Notes: a model not told the origin generated them from the sequence alone. DNA of 64,000 nt from Anaeromyxobacter dehalogenans 2CP-C (GCF_000013385.1 NC_007760.1:4252001-4316000), one strand, 5' to 3'. Positions 9,630-19,367 are shown, numbered from the stretch's first letter. A program made the numbers and translations.

Positions 9630-10694
9630 ATGCGCATGCACCTCTTCAGCCCGCTCGCGCTCCGCTCCGTCACCCTCCGCAACCGCATCGCCGCCTCGCC
9701 CATGTGCCAGTACTCGGCCACCGAGGGCCGGGCGAACGACTGGCACTTCGTCCACCTCGGCGCGTTCGCCACCGGCGGCGCCGGGCTGGTGCTGGTCGAG
9801 GCCACCGGCGTGGAGGCGCGCGGCCGCATCTCGCCGCTCGACGTCGGCCTGTGGGAGGACGGCCAGATCGAGCCGCTCGCTCGGATCGTGCGCTTCGCGG
9901 AGGGGCAGGGCGCGGCCATGGGGATCCAGCTCGCCCACGCCGGCCGCAAGGCCTCCACCGCCGCCCCGTGGGACGGCGGCGGGCCGGTGGCGGCGGCCGA
10001 CGGCGGCTGGCAGGCGGTGGCGCCGAGCGCGCTGCCCTTCACCGACGGTCATCCCGCGCCCCGGGCGCTCGACCTCGCCGGCGTCCGCGGCGTGGTGGAC
10101 GCGTTCGCCGCCGCCGCGCGCCGCGCCCTCGCCGCCGGCTTCCGGGTGGTGGAGGTGCACGCCGCGCACGGCTACCTGCTGCACCAGTTCCTCTCGCCGC
10201 TCACCAACCACCGCGCCGACGCGTACGGCGGCAGCTTCGAGAACCGGACGCGGCTGGTGCGCGAGGTCACCGCGGCCGTGCGCGCCGCCTGGCCGGAGGA
10301 GCTCCCGGTGCTGGTCCGCATCTCCGCGACGGACTGGGCGGAGGGCGGCTGGGACGCCGACCAGTCGGTGGAGCTGTGCCGCGCGCTGAAGGGGCTCGGG
10401 GTGGACCTGGTGGACGTCTCCACCGGCGGCCTGGTCCCGGGCGTGAAGATCCCGGCCGGCCCCGGCTACCAGACCGGCTTCGCCGAGCGGATCCGTCGCG
10501 AGGCCGGCATCGCCACCGGGTCGGTCGGCATGATCACCTCGCCCGAGCAGGCGGACCACGTGATCCGCTCCGGCCAGGCCGACCTCGTGCTGCTCGCCCG
10601 CGAGCTGCTCCGCGACCCGCGGTTCCCGCTCCGCGCCTCGAAGGCGCTGGGCCACGAGGGGCCGTGGCCGAAGCAGTACCTGCGCGCGAGGTAG
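9630..10694 (+). CDS. NADH:flavin oxidoreductase, old yellow enzyme (YqjM/NamA type)
   Basis: The 354-residue FMN-dependent TIM-barrel protein carries SPMCQYS with Cys26 and Tyr28. These positions are diagnostic for the thermophilic-like YqjM class of ene-reductases. HAAHGYLLHQFLSP (about 176-190) supplies substrate-binding histidines, and NHRADAYGGSFENRTRL is the family signature. It probably reduces activated C=C bonds of enones or quinones using NAD(P)H. A second in-frame ATG follows two codons later. It converges on the NO reductase gene with 15 bases between stop codons. Confidence 0.9.
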   Translation: MRMHLFSPLALRSVTLRNRIAASPMCQYSATEGRANDWHFVHLGAFATGGAGLVLVEATGVEARGRISPLDVGLWEDGQIEPLARIVRFAEGQGAAMGIQLAHAGRKASTAAPWDGGGPVAAADGGWQAVAPSALPFTDGHPAPRALDLAGVRGVVDAFAAAARRALAAGFRVVEVHAAHGYLLHQFLSPLTNHRADAYGGSFENRTRLVREVTAAVRAAWPEELPVLVRISATDWAEGGWDADQSVELCRALKGLGVDLVDVSTGGLVPGVKIPAGPGYQTGFAERIRREAGIATGSVGMITSPEQADHVIRSGQADLVLLARELLRDPRFPLRASKALGHEGPWPKQYLRAR

Positions 10695-10709
10695 CGCCGC
10701 GGCGGCCGC

Positions 10710-13001
10710 TCAGGCGCCGGCGTCGGCCGGCGCCTCCTCCTCGGTGACGTCGGTGGCGCCCTCGTCCACGCGGCCGGTGCGGCGCAGCGACCAGCCGGTG
10801 GCGAGCCCCAGCACGAACCAGCCCAGCACCAGCGCGCCCGCCGCGAACACCGTGTCGCCGGGCACGCGCAGCCAGCGCAGCGTGTTCATGAGCGGCGTCT
10901 GCATGAACTCGGCGCTGCGCGCCCACCACGTGCCGGTCTCGACCGCGGCCCAGGTCTGCAGGATGCCGACCGGCAGCACCGAGATCATCACCATCATCGC
11001 GAGGCCGGCGTTGATGAGCCAGAACGACCAGGCCATGGGGCGCTCCTTCCACGCCGCCCCGGGGCGCAGCGCGCGCAGGCAGAACAGCATCAGCCCGATG
11101 CCCAGCATCCCGTAGACGCCGAACAGCGCGGCGTGGCCGTGCACCGGGGTCGTGTTGAGCCCCTGCATGTAGTACAGCGCGATGGGCGGGTTGATGAAGA
11201 AGCCGAACAGCCCCGCGCCCACCAGGTTCCAGAACGCCACCGAGACGAAGAAGTAGATGGGCCAGCGGTAGGCGCTCACCCAGGTCCGCGCCCGGGTGAG
11301 CCGGATGTTCTGCCAGACCTCCAGCCCGACCAGCGTGAGCGGGACCACCTCGAGCGCGCTGAACGTCGCGCCGAGCGCCATCACCGACGACGGCGTGCCG
11401 GCGAAGTAGTTGTGGTGGAACGTGCCCACGATGCCGCCCGCCAGGAACACGGTGGTGGAGAAGAACGTCGCGCGCGTCGCCTTGTCCGGGTGGAGCAGCC
11501 CGAGCCGCACGAACAGGAACGCGATCACCACCGTGGCGAACACCTCGAAGAAGCCCTCGACCCACAGGTGCACCACCCACCAGCGCCAGTACTCGACCAC
11601 CGCCAGGTTGGTGGTGCGGCCGTACATGAGCCCGGCGCCGTAGAACAGCGCGATGGCGAGGCTGGAGAGGACGAACAGGAGCAGCAGCGGCCGGGTGGCG
11701 CTGGGGCGCCGCAGCGCCGGCCAGAGCGCGCGCAGCATGAGGCCCAGCCACAGGAACAGGCCCACGAACAGGAAGATCTGCCAGAAGCGCCCCAGGTCCA
11801 CGTACTCGTAGCCCTGGTGGCCGAACCAGTACCAGCTCTCGCCGCCGAGCCGCTGCATCACCGAGAGCCACTGCCCCGCCAGCGAGCCGACCACGATGAC
11901 CACGAGGGACACGAACAGCAGGTTCACGCCGAGGCGCTGCCCGCGCGGCTCGAAGCCGGACACCGCGGGTCCGACGTACAGGCCGGTGGCGAGCCAGGCG
12001 GTGGCGATCCAGAAGATGCCGAGCTGGGTGTGCCAGGTGCGCGTCACCGAGTACGGCAGGATCTCGGCGAGCGGGAAGCCGTACAGCTTCGAGCCCTCCA
12101 CGCCGTAGTGCGCGGTGAGCGCGCCGAGCGCGATCTGCACCACCAGCAGCGCGGCGGCCACCCAGAAGTACTTCACGGTGGCGCGCTGGCTCGGCGTCGG
12201 GCGCAGGCCGAACAGCGGGTCGCGCATGGGCAGCTCCTCCGCGACGGTCTCCGGCTCCTTGCGGCCGCCGTGGTACCAGGCCAGCGCGCCGATGCCGGCG
12301 AGCAGCAGCACGAAGGAGATGACGCTCCAGACCACCGCCTGGCCGGTGGGGCGGTTCCCGACGAGCGGATCGTGCGGCCAGTTCTGCGTGTACGTGACCT
12401 GCTGGCCGGGCCGGTCGGTGACCGCGGCCCAGGCCGTCCACCAGAAGAACGCGGCCATGTCGCGCGCCCGCGCCGGGTCGGAGAGCGCGCCGGCCGGGAT
12501 CGCGTACGCGTCCACGCCGTCGCGGAACACCGCGGCGTAGTGGCGCGCCAGCTCCTCGAACGCGGCGGCGCGCTCCGGGCCGACGCGGATGGTGCGGGCG
12601 TCCTCGCTGTACGTGTTCTCGTGCAGCATGGTGCGCAGCCGCTCGCGCAGCGCGGCCTGGCGCTCCGGCGACAGCGTCGCGTACCGGCCCCCGCCCTCCG
12701 CCCGCGCCCACCGGTCGAGGATCGCGTTCGCCTCGCGGTGGAGCCAGTCGGCGGTCCAGTCCGGCGCGACGTACGCGCCGTGCCCCCACACCGAGCCGAC
12801 CTCCTGGCCGCCGATCGACTGCCACACGTTCTGCCCGCGCAGGATGGCGCCGCCGTCGATCACCGTCGTGCCGCCCGGGCCGATCACGCGGTCCGGCAGC
12901 GGCGGCGCGGACGAGTAGATGCTCGGCGCGTAGCCGCCCAGGATGGCGAACGAGCCGGCGAGCACGACGAACAGCGCGATCCAGTGGGCACGATAGGGCA
13001 C
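10710..13001 (-). CDS. norZ: Quinol-dependent nitric oxide reductase (qNOR)
   Basis: The 763-residue fused NorC-NorB-type protein reduces two NO to N2O using quinol. After the first TM helix a periplasmic cytochrome c-like region (RGQNVWQSIGGQEVGSVWGHG) lacks a CxxCH haem motif, as expected for qNOR. The multi-TM core follows. Conserved haem and FeB ligand regions are visible: TWHTQLGIFW, VHLWVEGFFEVF, GTFHHNYFAG and PVHGHAALFG. The GTG at 13001 is chosen because a GGAGG precedes it by seven bases; an upstream TTG at 13022 is less likely. It serves NO detoxification or denitrification. Confidence 0.92.
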   Translation of the reverse strand: MPYRAHWIALFVVLAGSFAILGGYAPSIYSSAPPLPDRVIGPGGTTVIDGGAILRGQNVWQSIGGQEVGSVWGHGAYVAPDWTADWLHREANAILDRWARAEGGGRYATLSPERQAALRERLRTMLHENTYSEDARTIRVGPERAAAFEELARHYAAVFRDGVDAYAIPAGALSDPARARDMAAFFWWTAWAAVTDRPGQQVTYTQNWPHDPLVGNRPTGQAVVWSVISFVLLLAGIGALAWYHGGRKEPETVAEELPMRDPLFGLRPTPSQRATVKYFWVAAALLVVQIALGALTAHYGVEGSKLYGFPLAEILPYSVTRTWHTQLGIFWIATAWLATGLYVGPAVSGFEPRGQRLGVNLLFVSLVVIVVGSLAGQWLSVMQRLGGESWYWFGHQGYEYVDLGRFWQIFLFVGLFLWLGLMLRALWPALRRPSATRPLLLLFVLSSLAIALFYGAGLMYGRTTNLAVVEYWRWWVVHLWVEGFFEVFATVVIAFLFVRLGLLHPDKATRATFFSTTVFLAGGIVGTFHHNYFAGTPSSVMALGATFSALEVVPLTLVGLEVWQNIRLTRARTWVSAYRWPIYFFVSVAFWNLVGAGLFGFFINPPIALYYMQGLNTTPVHGHAALFGVYGMLGIGLMLFCLRALRPGAAWKERPMAWSFWLINAGLAMMVMISVLPVGILQTWAAVETGTWWARSAEFMQTPLMNTLRWLRVPGDTVFAAGALVLGWFVLGLATGWSLRRTGRVDEGATDVTEEEAPADAGA

Positions 13002-13056
13002 GCGGACACCTCCGGCCTGCAAGGTGGGCCCCGCACTCGGGGTGGGCAGCGGGGGG

Positions 13057-13073
13057 CCGCACGTAGGGTGCGG
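13057..13073. promoter_or_regulatory. Inverted repeat in the norZ/lactonase intergenic region
   Basis: CCGCAC-GTAGG-GTGCGG is a perfect 6-bp inverted repeat 55 bases upstream of the norZ start. A second one, CCCCG-CACT-CGGGG, lies at 13030-13043. They could be operator or hairpin sites. They do not match FNR/NNR or NsrR consensus sequences. Confidence 0.25.
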
Positions 13074-13191
13074 GCTATGTGGCGCCGGTCCTCACGCGAT
13101 GCCCGCCCCTTGCGGGCCTGCACGGCCCGCCGGCTCGCGCGGCGCGTCGCGGGGTGATCCGGCCGGCGCGCGCGTGGTGTAGCGTCGAGGC

Positions 13192-14043
13192 ATGCGCGTC
13201 GGCAGGTACGAGGTCGCGAGCCTGGTGGACGCCCGCTACGCGGTGGACGGCGGGGCGCTGTTCGGGGTGGTGCCCCGGCCGCTGTGGGAGCGGCAGCTCC
13301 CGGCCGACGCGCTGCACCGCGTGCCGCTCGTGTCCCGGTGCCTGGTGGCGGTGGACCGCGACGCGGGGCGGGTGGTGCTCGTGGACGTCGGCGTCGGCGA
13401 TCGCTGGGACGCGCGGCGGCTCGAGCGCCACGCCGTGGACCGCGCCGGCGTGGGCCTGGACGCCGGCCTCGCGCGCCTGGGCCTCGCCCGCGACGACGTG
13501 ACCGACGTGCTCCTCACCCACCTCCACCTCGACCACGCCGGCGGCCTGGTGCGCCTCGAGGCGGGCGGCGCGCCGCGCCTGGCGTTCCCCCGCGCGGTGC
13601 ACCACCTGCAGCGCCGCGCCTGGCACTGGGCCCACTCGCCGAGCGAGAAGGACGCGCACGGCTTCCTGCCCGAGGACTTCGAGCCGCTGGAGCGGTCGGA
13701 GCAGCTGCACCTCGTCGAGGGCGAGGTGCAGCTCTTCCCCGGCCTGGACCTGGTGGTCTCGGAGGGCCACACCGCCGGCCTGCAGCTGCCGCGCTTCGAG
13801 GGCGACGGCTCGCACCTCGTGTTCGCGGGCGACCTCATCCCCACCCACCTGCACCTGCGCCCGGCCTGGATCTCGGCCTGGGACGTGCAGCCGCTCCTCA
13901 CGCTCGAGGAGAAGCGGGTGCTGATGGCCGAGGCGCTCGAGGACGACGGCGTGGTGGTGTTCGGCCACGACGCGCGGATGGCCGCCTGCCGCCTCCAGGA
14001 GGCGGAGGGACAGCCCGCGTTCCGGGAGGCGGTGGACGTGTAG
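13192..14043 (+). CDS. Metallo-beta-lactamase-fold hydrolase (lactonase-like)
   Basis: The 283-residue protein has the MBL zinc motif THLHLDHAGGL, giving His110, His112, Asp114 and His115. Further candidate ligands are in SEGHTAGLQ, FAGDLIPTH and FGHDARM. The layout resembles AHL-lactonase/AiiA-like and other quorum-quenching or detoxifying hydrolases, but the substrate cannot be told from sequence. It is divergent from norZ. A -10-like TAGCGT at 13180-13185 lies six bases before the ATG, suggesting a leaderless transcript. Confidence 0.8.
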   Translation: MRVGRYEVASLVDARYAVDGGALFGVVPRPLWERQLPADALHRVPLVSRCLVAVDRDAGRVVLVDVGVGDRWDARRLERHAVDRAGVGLDAGLARLGLARDDVTDVLLTHLHLDHAGGLVRLEAGGAPRLAFPRAVHHLQRRAWHWAHSPSEKDAHGFLPEDFEPLERSEQLHLVEGEVQLFPGLDLVVSEGHTAGLQLPRFEGDGSHLVFAGDLIPTHLHLRPAWISAWDVQPLLTLEEKRVLMAEALEDDGVVVFGHDARMAACRLQEAEGQPAFREAVDV

Positions 14044-14101
14044 CCGCGCCCCGGCGGTCTCCCCTGGCGCCGGAGCGCATCCTCCTGTACGGAGTGCCGC
14101 C

Positions 14102-15271
14102 ATGGACGAGCGGAAGGTGACGATCACGCGCCGCGGCGCCGAGCGGATCGCCCGGGGCCACTTCTGGATCTACCGGACCGACGTGGAGAAGGCCCCGGCC
14201 GGCGCCGAGGCGGGCGACGTGGTGGCGCTGGTGGACGGGCGCGGGCGGTTCCTGGGCAAGGCGTTCTGGTCGGCGCGCTCCAAGATCGCGCTGCGGCTCG
14301 TCACCCGCGACGAGGTGCCGGTGGACGAGGCCTTCCTCGCCGCGCGCCTGGCGGACGCGATCGCGCTGCGCCGCCGCGTCTTCGCGGAGGACCGCTTCGT
14401 CCGGCTGGTGCACGGCGAGGCGGACCTGTTCCCCGGCCTGGTGGCGGATCGCTACGGCGACGTGGCGGTGGTGCAGACGCTCGTGCCCGCGACCGACCGG
14501 CGCAAGGGGCTCATCGCGGAGCTGCTCGCGGGCGCGCTCGACCTGCGCACCGTGGTGGAGCGCAACGACGTGCGCGTGCGCGAGCTGGAGGGGCTGGAGC
14601 AGGTGAAGGGCGTGCTGCGCGGCCCGGCGCCCGGGCCGCTCGAGTACCGCGAGGGCGAGGTCCGGATGAGGCTGGACGTGCTCGCCGGCCAGAAGACCGG
14701 CGCGTTCCTCGACCAGCGCGAGAACCACCTGCGCGCGGGCGAGTACGCCACCGGCCGCTGCCTGGACTGCTTCAGCTACGCGGGCGGCTTCGCGCTCCAG
14801 CTCGCGCGGCGGGCCGAGCGGGTCACGGCGGTCGAGATGCAGCCGGTGCCGGCGGGGCTCCTGCGCGAGAACGCGGCCCTCAACCGCGCCGAGAACCTGG
14901 AGGTCGTCGAGGAGAACGCCTTCGACTACCTGCGCGATCGCTCCGAGGAGGAGCCGGCCTTCGACCTCGTGGTGCTCGACCCGCCCGCGTTCGCGAAGAA
15001 CAAGGAGTCGCTGCCGGCGGCGCGGCGCGGGTACAAGGAGGTGAACCTCCGCGCGCTCCAGGTGCTGGTGCCCGGCGGCGTCCTCGTGACCGCCTCGTGC
15101 AGCTACCACCTCTCCCCGGAGATGCTGGAGGAGCTGGTGCTCGACGCCGCCAACGACGCCGGGCGCCGGGTGCAGGTGCTGGAGCGGCGCGGTGCCGGCC
15201 GCGACCACCCCGAGCTCGCGGGCGTGCCGGAGACCCGGTACCTGAAGTGCCTGTTCCTGCGGGTGCTCTGA
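14102..15271 (+). CDS. rlmI: 23S rRNA (cytosine-C5) methyltransferase, RlmI family
   Basis: The 389-residue protein has an N-terminal PUA-like RNA-binding domain (about 3-75, ending near GRFLGKAFW), a central EEHEE-like region, and a Rossmann SAM-dependent methyltransferase domain. Motifs include LDCFSYAGGFALQLA for SAM binding, DPPAFAKNK near 293 (motif IV) and TASCSYHLS near 331 with a conserved Cys. These are features of RlmI/YccW, which methylates C1962 of 23S rRNA. It follows the lactonase after 58 bases and may be co-transcribed with it. The family assignment is strong; the exact target base is inferred. Confidence 0.87.
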   Translation: MDERKVTITRRGAERIARGHFWIYRTDVEKAPAGAEAGDVVALVDGRGRFLGKAFWSARSKIALRLVTRDEVPVDEAFLAARLADAIALRRRVFAEDRFVRLVHGEADLFPGLVADRYGDVAVVQTLVPATDRRKGLIAELLAGALDLRTVVERNDVRVRELEGLEQVKGVLRGPAPGPLEYREGEVRMRLDVLAGQKTGAFLDQRENHLRAGEYATGRCLDCFSYAGGFALQLARRAERVTAVEMQPVPAGLLRENAALNRAENLEVVEENAFDYLRDRSEEEPAFDLVVLDPPAFAKNKESLPAARRGYKEVNLRALQVLVPGGVLVTASCSYHLSPEMLEELVLDAANDAGRRVQVLERRGAGRDHPELAGVPETRYLKCLFLRVL

Positions 15272-15370
15272 GCCGCGCCGGCGGCCTGCCGCACGCAGAG
15301 GCGGGGTGCGCTTTCGCGCGCACCCTGGACGCGCTAGCATCGTAGGCCCCGCCCAGGAGGCGCCCACCGG

Positions 15371-17515
15371 ATGGCCATCCGGCCACAGGACCTGTCCCGC
15401 CCGCCCGCCCCAGCCCTGGAGCGCAGCCCGCTGCTCGCCCGCCTGGACGCGGCCGGCCGCGAGCGGCTGCTGGCCGGGGCCGAGCGGCTGACCTTCGCGG
15501 CGCGCACCCGCGTGCACGGCGACGCCGACGCGGGCCGGCACCTGTACCTCGTCCTCGAGGGCACCGCGACGCTGCGGCGCGAGCAGCTCGCGCTCCGCCG
15601 GCTCGGGCCGGGCGACCACTTCGGCGAGCTGGCCGCGCTGGGCGGGCGGCACCGGGGGGAGACGGTGATCTCCGACGGCCCGCTCACCGTGGCGCGCCTG
15701 TCCCCGGCCGCGCTCGCCGAGCTGGAGCGCGACGCGCCGGCGGTCGCGACCCAGCTCGCCATCGGCATGGCGGCGGCGCTCGCCGAGGACCTCGAGCGCG
15801 TGAGCGGCGACATGGACCTGCTGCTGCGCGGCCGCTCGCTGCCGCGCGCCCAGGAGGTCACCGTCCAGGTGATGGGCGAGGCGCGGCGCATCCGCACCGG
15901 CACGCGCGTGCGCGACCTGCTGCCCGAGGCCCTGGACGGCGACCTGGTGGTGGCGGGGCTGCTCGGGCAGAAGCCGGTGTCGCTCGCGACGCCGGTGTTC
16001 ACCGACACGACCGTGGCGCCGCTCACCGTCTCGCACTGGGAGGGGCGGCAGGTCTACGCCCACTCGCTCGGGCTGGTGCTGCTGGAGGCCGCGCACCAGG
16101 TCGCGCCGGCGGCGCGGGTGCGCATGGGCCCGTCGCTCGGGACGCGGCAGCTCGTGGTGGTGGAGGGCGCGGACGAGGACCGCGCCGGGCTGGCGGCGCG
16201 CCTCGCCGCCGGGATGGAGCGGATCGTCGCCGCCGACGCGCCCTTCCGGAGCGAGTACTGGTCCACCGACGAGGCGCAGGGGTGGTTCCTGGAGCGCGGC
16301 TGGAGCGACGCCGCCCGGCTGCTGCGCGTCCGCCGGCAGGCCACGGTGCGCCTGGTGTCGTGCGGCGAGGTCTACGCGCTGTCGATGGGGCCGCTGCTGC
16401 CGTCCACCGGCGCGTTGCGCGGCTGGCGGCTCGAGCCCGCGGACGGGGACGACGGCCTGCTGCTCGACCTCGGCCGCCTCGACCCGCGCAACGGCCACGG
16501 CGCGACGCCGCGCCCGCGGCCGCGCCGGCCCGGCGACATGGTCCGCGACCACCGCGCCTGGCTCGACGCCATGGACGTGACCAGCGTGGGCGCGTTCAAC
16601 GACCTGTGCATCTCCGGCCAGGTGACCCAGCTCATCCGCGTGGCGGAGGGGTTCCACGAGAAGCGGATCGGCCAGATCGCCGACGCCATCGCGGCGGGGC
16701 GCGAGCGGATCCGGATCATCTCCATCGCCGGGCCCTCGTCGTCGGGCAAGACCACGTTCATCAAGCGGCTCACCGTCCAGCTCCAGATCGACGGCGTGAA
16801 CCCGGTGGGCATCTCGCTCGACGACTACTACGTGGACCGCGAGAAGACCCCGCGCGACGCCCGCGGCGAGTGGGACTTCGAGGCGCTGGAGGCGCTCGAC
16901 CTGCCGCTGCTCCAGGACCACGTCCGCCGGCTGCTCGCGGGCGAGGCGGTGCGCACGGCGCGCTACGAGTTCCTCACCGGCCGGAGCCGCCCGGAGGGCG
17001 GGCCGGTCATCCAGCTGCGCCGGGGCGACGTGCTCATGCTGGAGGGCATCCACGGCCTCAACCCGCGGCTGCTCGGCGCCATCCCGCGCGCCGGCGAGCT
17101 GTACCGGGCGTTCGTCCACCCCGCCACCACGCTCCCGTTCGACCGGCTCACGCGCGTGTCGGCCACCGACCTCCGCCTGCTGCGCCGGATCATCCGCGAC
17201 CGCCACCACCGCGGCTACTCCGCGGCGGAGAACATCATGCGCTGGCCCTCGGTGCAGGCCGGCGAGCGCGAGCACATCTTCCCGTACCAGGACGAGGCCG
17301 ACGCGGTGTTCGACACCTCGCTCATCTACGAGCCCGCCGTCCTGAAGGTCTACGCGGAGCGCTACCTGCTGGAGGTCCCGCCCGACCACCCGGCCTTCCC
17401 GACCGCGCACCGGCTCCGCTACCTGGTGGACCGCTTCGTCTCCATCTACCCGGACCACGTCCCGCCGACCTCGCTCATCCGCGAGTTCATCGGCGGGAGC
17501 GGGTTCGAGTACTGA
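15371..17515 (+). CDS. cNMP-binding/TGS/uridine-kinase-like fusion protein
   Basis: The 714-residue protein has four parts. A cyclic-nucleotide-binding domain is at about 25-130 (HLYLVLEGTATL, GPGDHFGELAAL). A TGS-like beta domain is at about 160-235. A region resembling the second additional domain of threonyl-tRNA synthetase is at about 235-370. A P-loop nucleoside kinase domain runs from about 420 to the end, with Walker A GPSSSGKTTF at 454-463 and SLDDYYVDREKTPRD. TGS-SAD-kinase proteins are known as uridine-kinase-related proteins; the added cNMP domain suggests ligand gating. It is followed 10 bases later by a histidine kinase. Confidence 0.85.
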   Translation: MAIRPQDLSRPPAPALERSPLLARLDAAGRERLLAGAERLTFAARTRVHGDADAGRHLYLVLEGTATLRREQLALRRLGPGDHFGELAALGGRHRGETVISDGPLTVARLSPAALAELERDAPAVATQLAIGMAAALAEDLERVSGDMDLLLRGRSLPRAQEVTVQVMGEARRIRTGTRVRDLLPEALDGDLVVAGLLGQKPVSLATPVFTDTTVAPLTVSHWEGRQVYAHSLGLVLLEAAHQVAPAARVRMGPSLGTRQLVVVEGADEDRAGLAARLAAGMERIVAADAPFRSEYWSTDEAQGWFLERGWSDAARLLRVRRQATVRLVSCGEVYALSMGPLLPSTGALRGWRLEPADGDDGLLLDLGRLDPRNGHGATPRPRPRRPGDMVRDHRAWLDAMDVTSVGAFNDLCISGQVTQLIRVAEGFHEKRIGQIADAIAAGRERIRIISIAGPSSSGKTTFIKRLTVQLQIDGVNPVGISLDDYYVDREKTPRDARGEWDFEALEALDLPLLQDHVRRLLAGEAVRTARYEFLTGRSRPEGGPVIQLRRGDVLMLEGIHGLNPRLLGAIPRAGELYRAFVHPATTLPFDRLTRVSATDLRLLRRIIRDRHHRGYSAAENIMRWPSVQAGEREHIFPYQDEADAVFDTSLIYEPAVLKVYAERYLLEVPPDHPAFPTAHRLRYLVDRFVSIYPDHVPPTSLIREFIGGSGFEY

Positions 17516-17525
17516 GAGGTTCCCC

Positions 17526-19304
17526 GTGCCGCCGACCCCCGATCGCCGACGGCTCCTCGAACGCCTGGGCGCGCTGCTGGACGACGCGGCGCGGAGGGGC
17601 CCGCTCCCCGACGCCGCCGCGCTGCGCGACGGGCTGCGCGCGCTCGCCGAGGACCAGGCGGTGGCCGAGGCGGTGGCGGACAGCGCCGGCGCGCTGGTGG
17701 TGGTGCTCGACCGCGAGGGGCGCGTCCTCCGCTGGAACCGCACCTGCACGCGGGTGACCGGCTGGCGCGCGGGCGAGATCCTGGGCCGGCCGTTCTGGGA
17801 CGTGCTGCTGCTGCCGGAGGAGCGCGACGGCATCCGCCGGGCGTTCACGCGGATGCTCGCGAAGGACTTCCCCAACCAGCAGGAGGTCCACTGGCGCACC
17901 CGCGACGGCGAGGCGCGCCTCATCGCGTGGTCCAACGCCGCGCTGTTCGACGCCGCCGGCGAGGTGGAGCGCATCGTCTCGACCGGCATCGACGTGACCG
18001 ACCGCACCCGGGCCGAGACCGCGCTGCGCCGGCAGGCGCGCCGGCTGGAGGCGCTGGCCGAGGCCTCGCGCGTGTTCGCGGCCGGGCTCGACTACAAGAC
18101 CACGCTCGACACGGTGGCGCGGCGGCTCTCCGAGCTCATCGGGGACGGCGCGCTCATCCGCGTGGTCTCCGAGGACGGCGCGTGGCTGGTGCCGGTGGCC
18201 GTGTACCACCCGTCGCCGGAGCGCGCCGCGCTGCGCCGCCGCGTGCTGCTCGCCTCGCCGCAGCGCACCGGCGAGGGCATCACCGCCGGCGTCCTCGCCT
18301 CCGGGAAGCCCCTGCGCATCCCGCACCTGACCCGCGAGATCATCCGCAACGAGATGAAGCCGGAGTACCTGCCCTACCTCGAGGGCGTCTCCAGCCTCCT
18401 CATCGCGCCGCTGGAGCAGCGCCGGACGGTGGTCGGGCACATCACGCTCATGCGCGACACGGGCGGCGCGCCCTACACCTCCGAGGACGAGGCGCTGCTC
18501 GAGGACCTCGCCCACCGCGCCGCGCAGGCGCTCGAGAACGCGCGGCTGTACGGCGAGGCGCAGGCGGCGGTGGCCGCGCGCGACGAGTTCCTCTCCATCG
18601 CGTCGCACGAGCTGCGCACCCCGCTCACCGCGCTGCGCCTGGCGCTCGAGAACATGCGGCGCGTGGCGAGCCGGGAGGCGCTCGAGTCGCTCCCGGCCGC
18701 GTACGTGGAGCGGGTGCTCGCCACCGCCGAGCGGCAGGGCCAGCGGCTGGAGAAGCTGGTGGCCGCGCTGCTCGACGTCTCGCGGATCCACATGGGCCGG
18801 CTGGAGCTCGACCTCGAGGAGGTGGACCTCGGCCACTCGGTGGGCGAGGCGGTCGCGCAGCTCGAGGACGAGGCGGCCCAGGCGGGCTCGCAGGTCACCG
18901 TGAGCGGCGCGCCGGTGCACGGGCGCTGGGACCGGCTGCGGATCTCGCAGGTGGCGACGAACCTGCTCTCGAACGCGGTGAAGTACGGCGCCGGCAAGCC
19001 GGTCGAGGTCTCCTACGGCGCGCGCGACGGGCGCGCGTTCCTGCGGGTGCGCGACCACGGCATCGGCATCGACGCGGCCGACCAGCGGCAGATCTTCGAG
19101 CGCTTCGAGCGGGCGGTGTCGTCGCGCAACTACGGCGGGCTCGGGCTGGGCCTGTACATCGTGAAGCGCATCGTGGAGGCGCACGGCGGCACCGTGCGGG
19201 TGGAGAGCGCGCCCGGCGAGGGCGCGGACTTCGAGGTGACGCTGCCGCTCCGGCCGGCCGTGCCGCTGCCGGGCGGCGAGGCCGAGCCGCCGGTCCAGCA
19301 CTGA
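17526..19304 (+). CDS. Sensor histidine kinase, PAS-GAF-HisKA-HATPase
   Basis: The 592-residue soluble kinase has no TM segment. A PAS domain is at about 45-165 (DREGRVLRWNRTCTRVTGW). A GAF domain follows at about 185-340, then HisKA with the phospho-acceptor His in SIASHELRTPLTALR near 360. The HATPase domain has N box TNLLSNAVKYG, G1 DHGIGI, F box FERFERA and G2 GGLGLGLYIVK. There is no response regulator beside it. The GTG start lies 10 bases after the kinase-fusion stop, with GAGAGG as ribosome-binding site, so the two genes form an operon. Confidence 0.9.
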   Translation: MPPTPDRRRLLERLGALLDDAARRGPLPDAAALRDGLRALAEDQAVAEAVADSAGALVVVLDREGRVLRWNRTCTRVTGWRAGEILGRPFWDVLLLPEERDGIRRAFTRMLAKDFPNQQEVHWRTRDGEARLIAWSNAALFDAAGEVERIVSTGIDVTDRTRAETALRRQARRLEALAEASRVFAAGLDYKTTLDTVARRLSELIGDGALIRVVSEDGAWLVPVAVYHPSPERAALRRRVLLASPQRTGEGITAGVLASGKPLRIPHLTREIIRNEMKPEYLPYLEGVSSLLIAPLEQRRTVVGHITLMRDTGGAPYTSEDEALLEDLAHRAAQALENARLYGEAQAAVAARDEFLSIASHELRTPLTALRLALENMRRVASREALESLPAAYVERVLATAERQGQRLEKLVAALLDVSRIHMGRLELDLEEVDLGHSVGEAVAQLEDEAAQAGSQVTVSGAPVHGRWDRLRISQVATNLLSNAVKYGAGKPVEVSYGARDGRAFLRVRDHGIGIDAADQRQIFERFERAVSSRNYGGLGLGLYIVKRIVEAHGGTVRVESAPGEGADFEVTLPLRPAVPLPGGEAEPPVQH

Positions 19305-19367
19305 CGGCCCCTCCCGGCGCTGGCGCCGCGGCGGCCACCGCGGCACATCCGCCCCCGGGAGGTGCGC

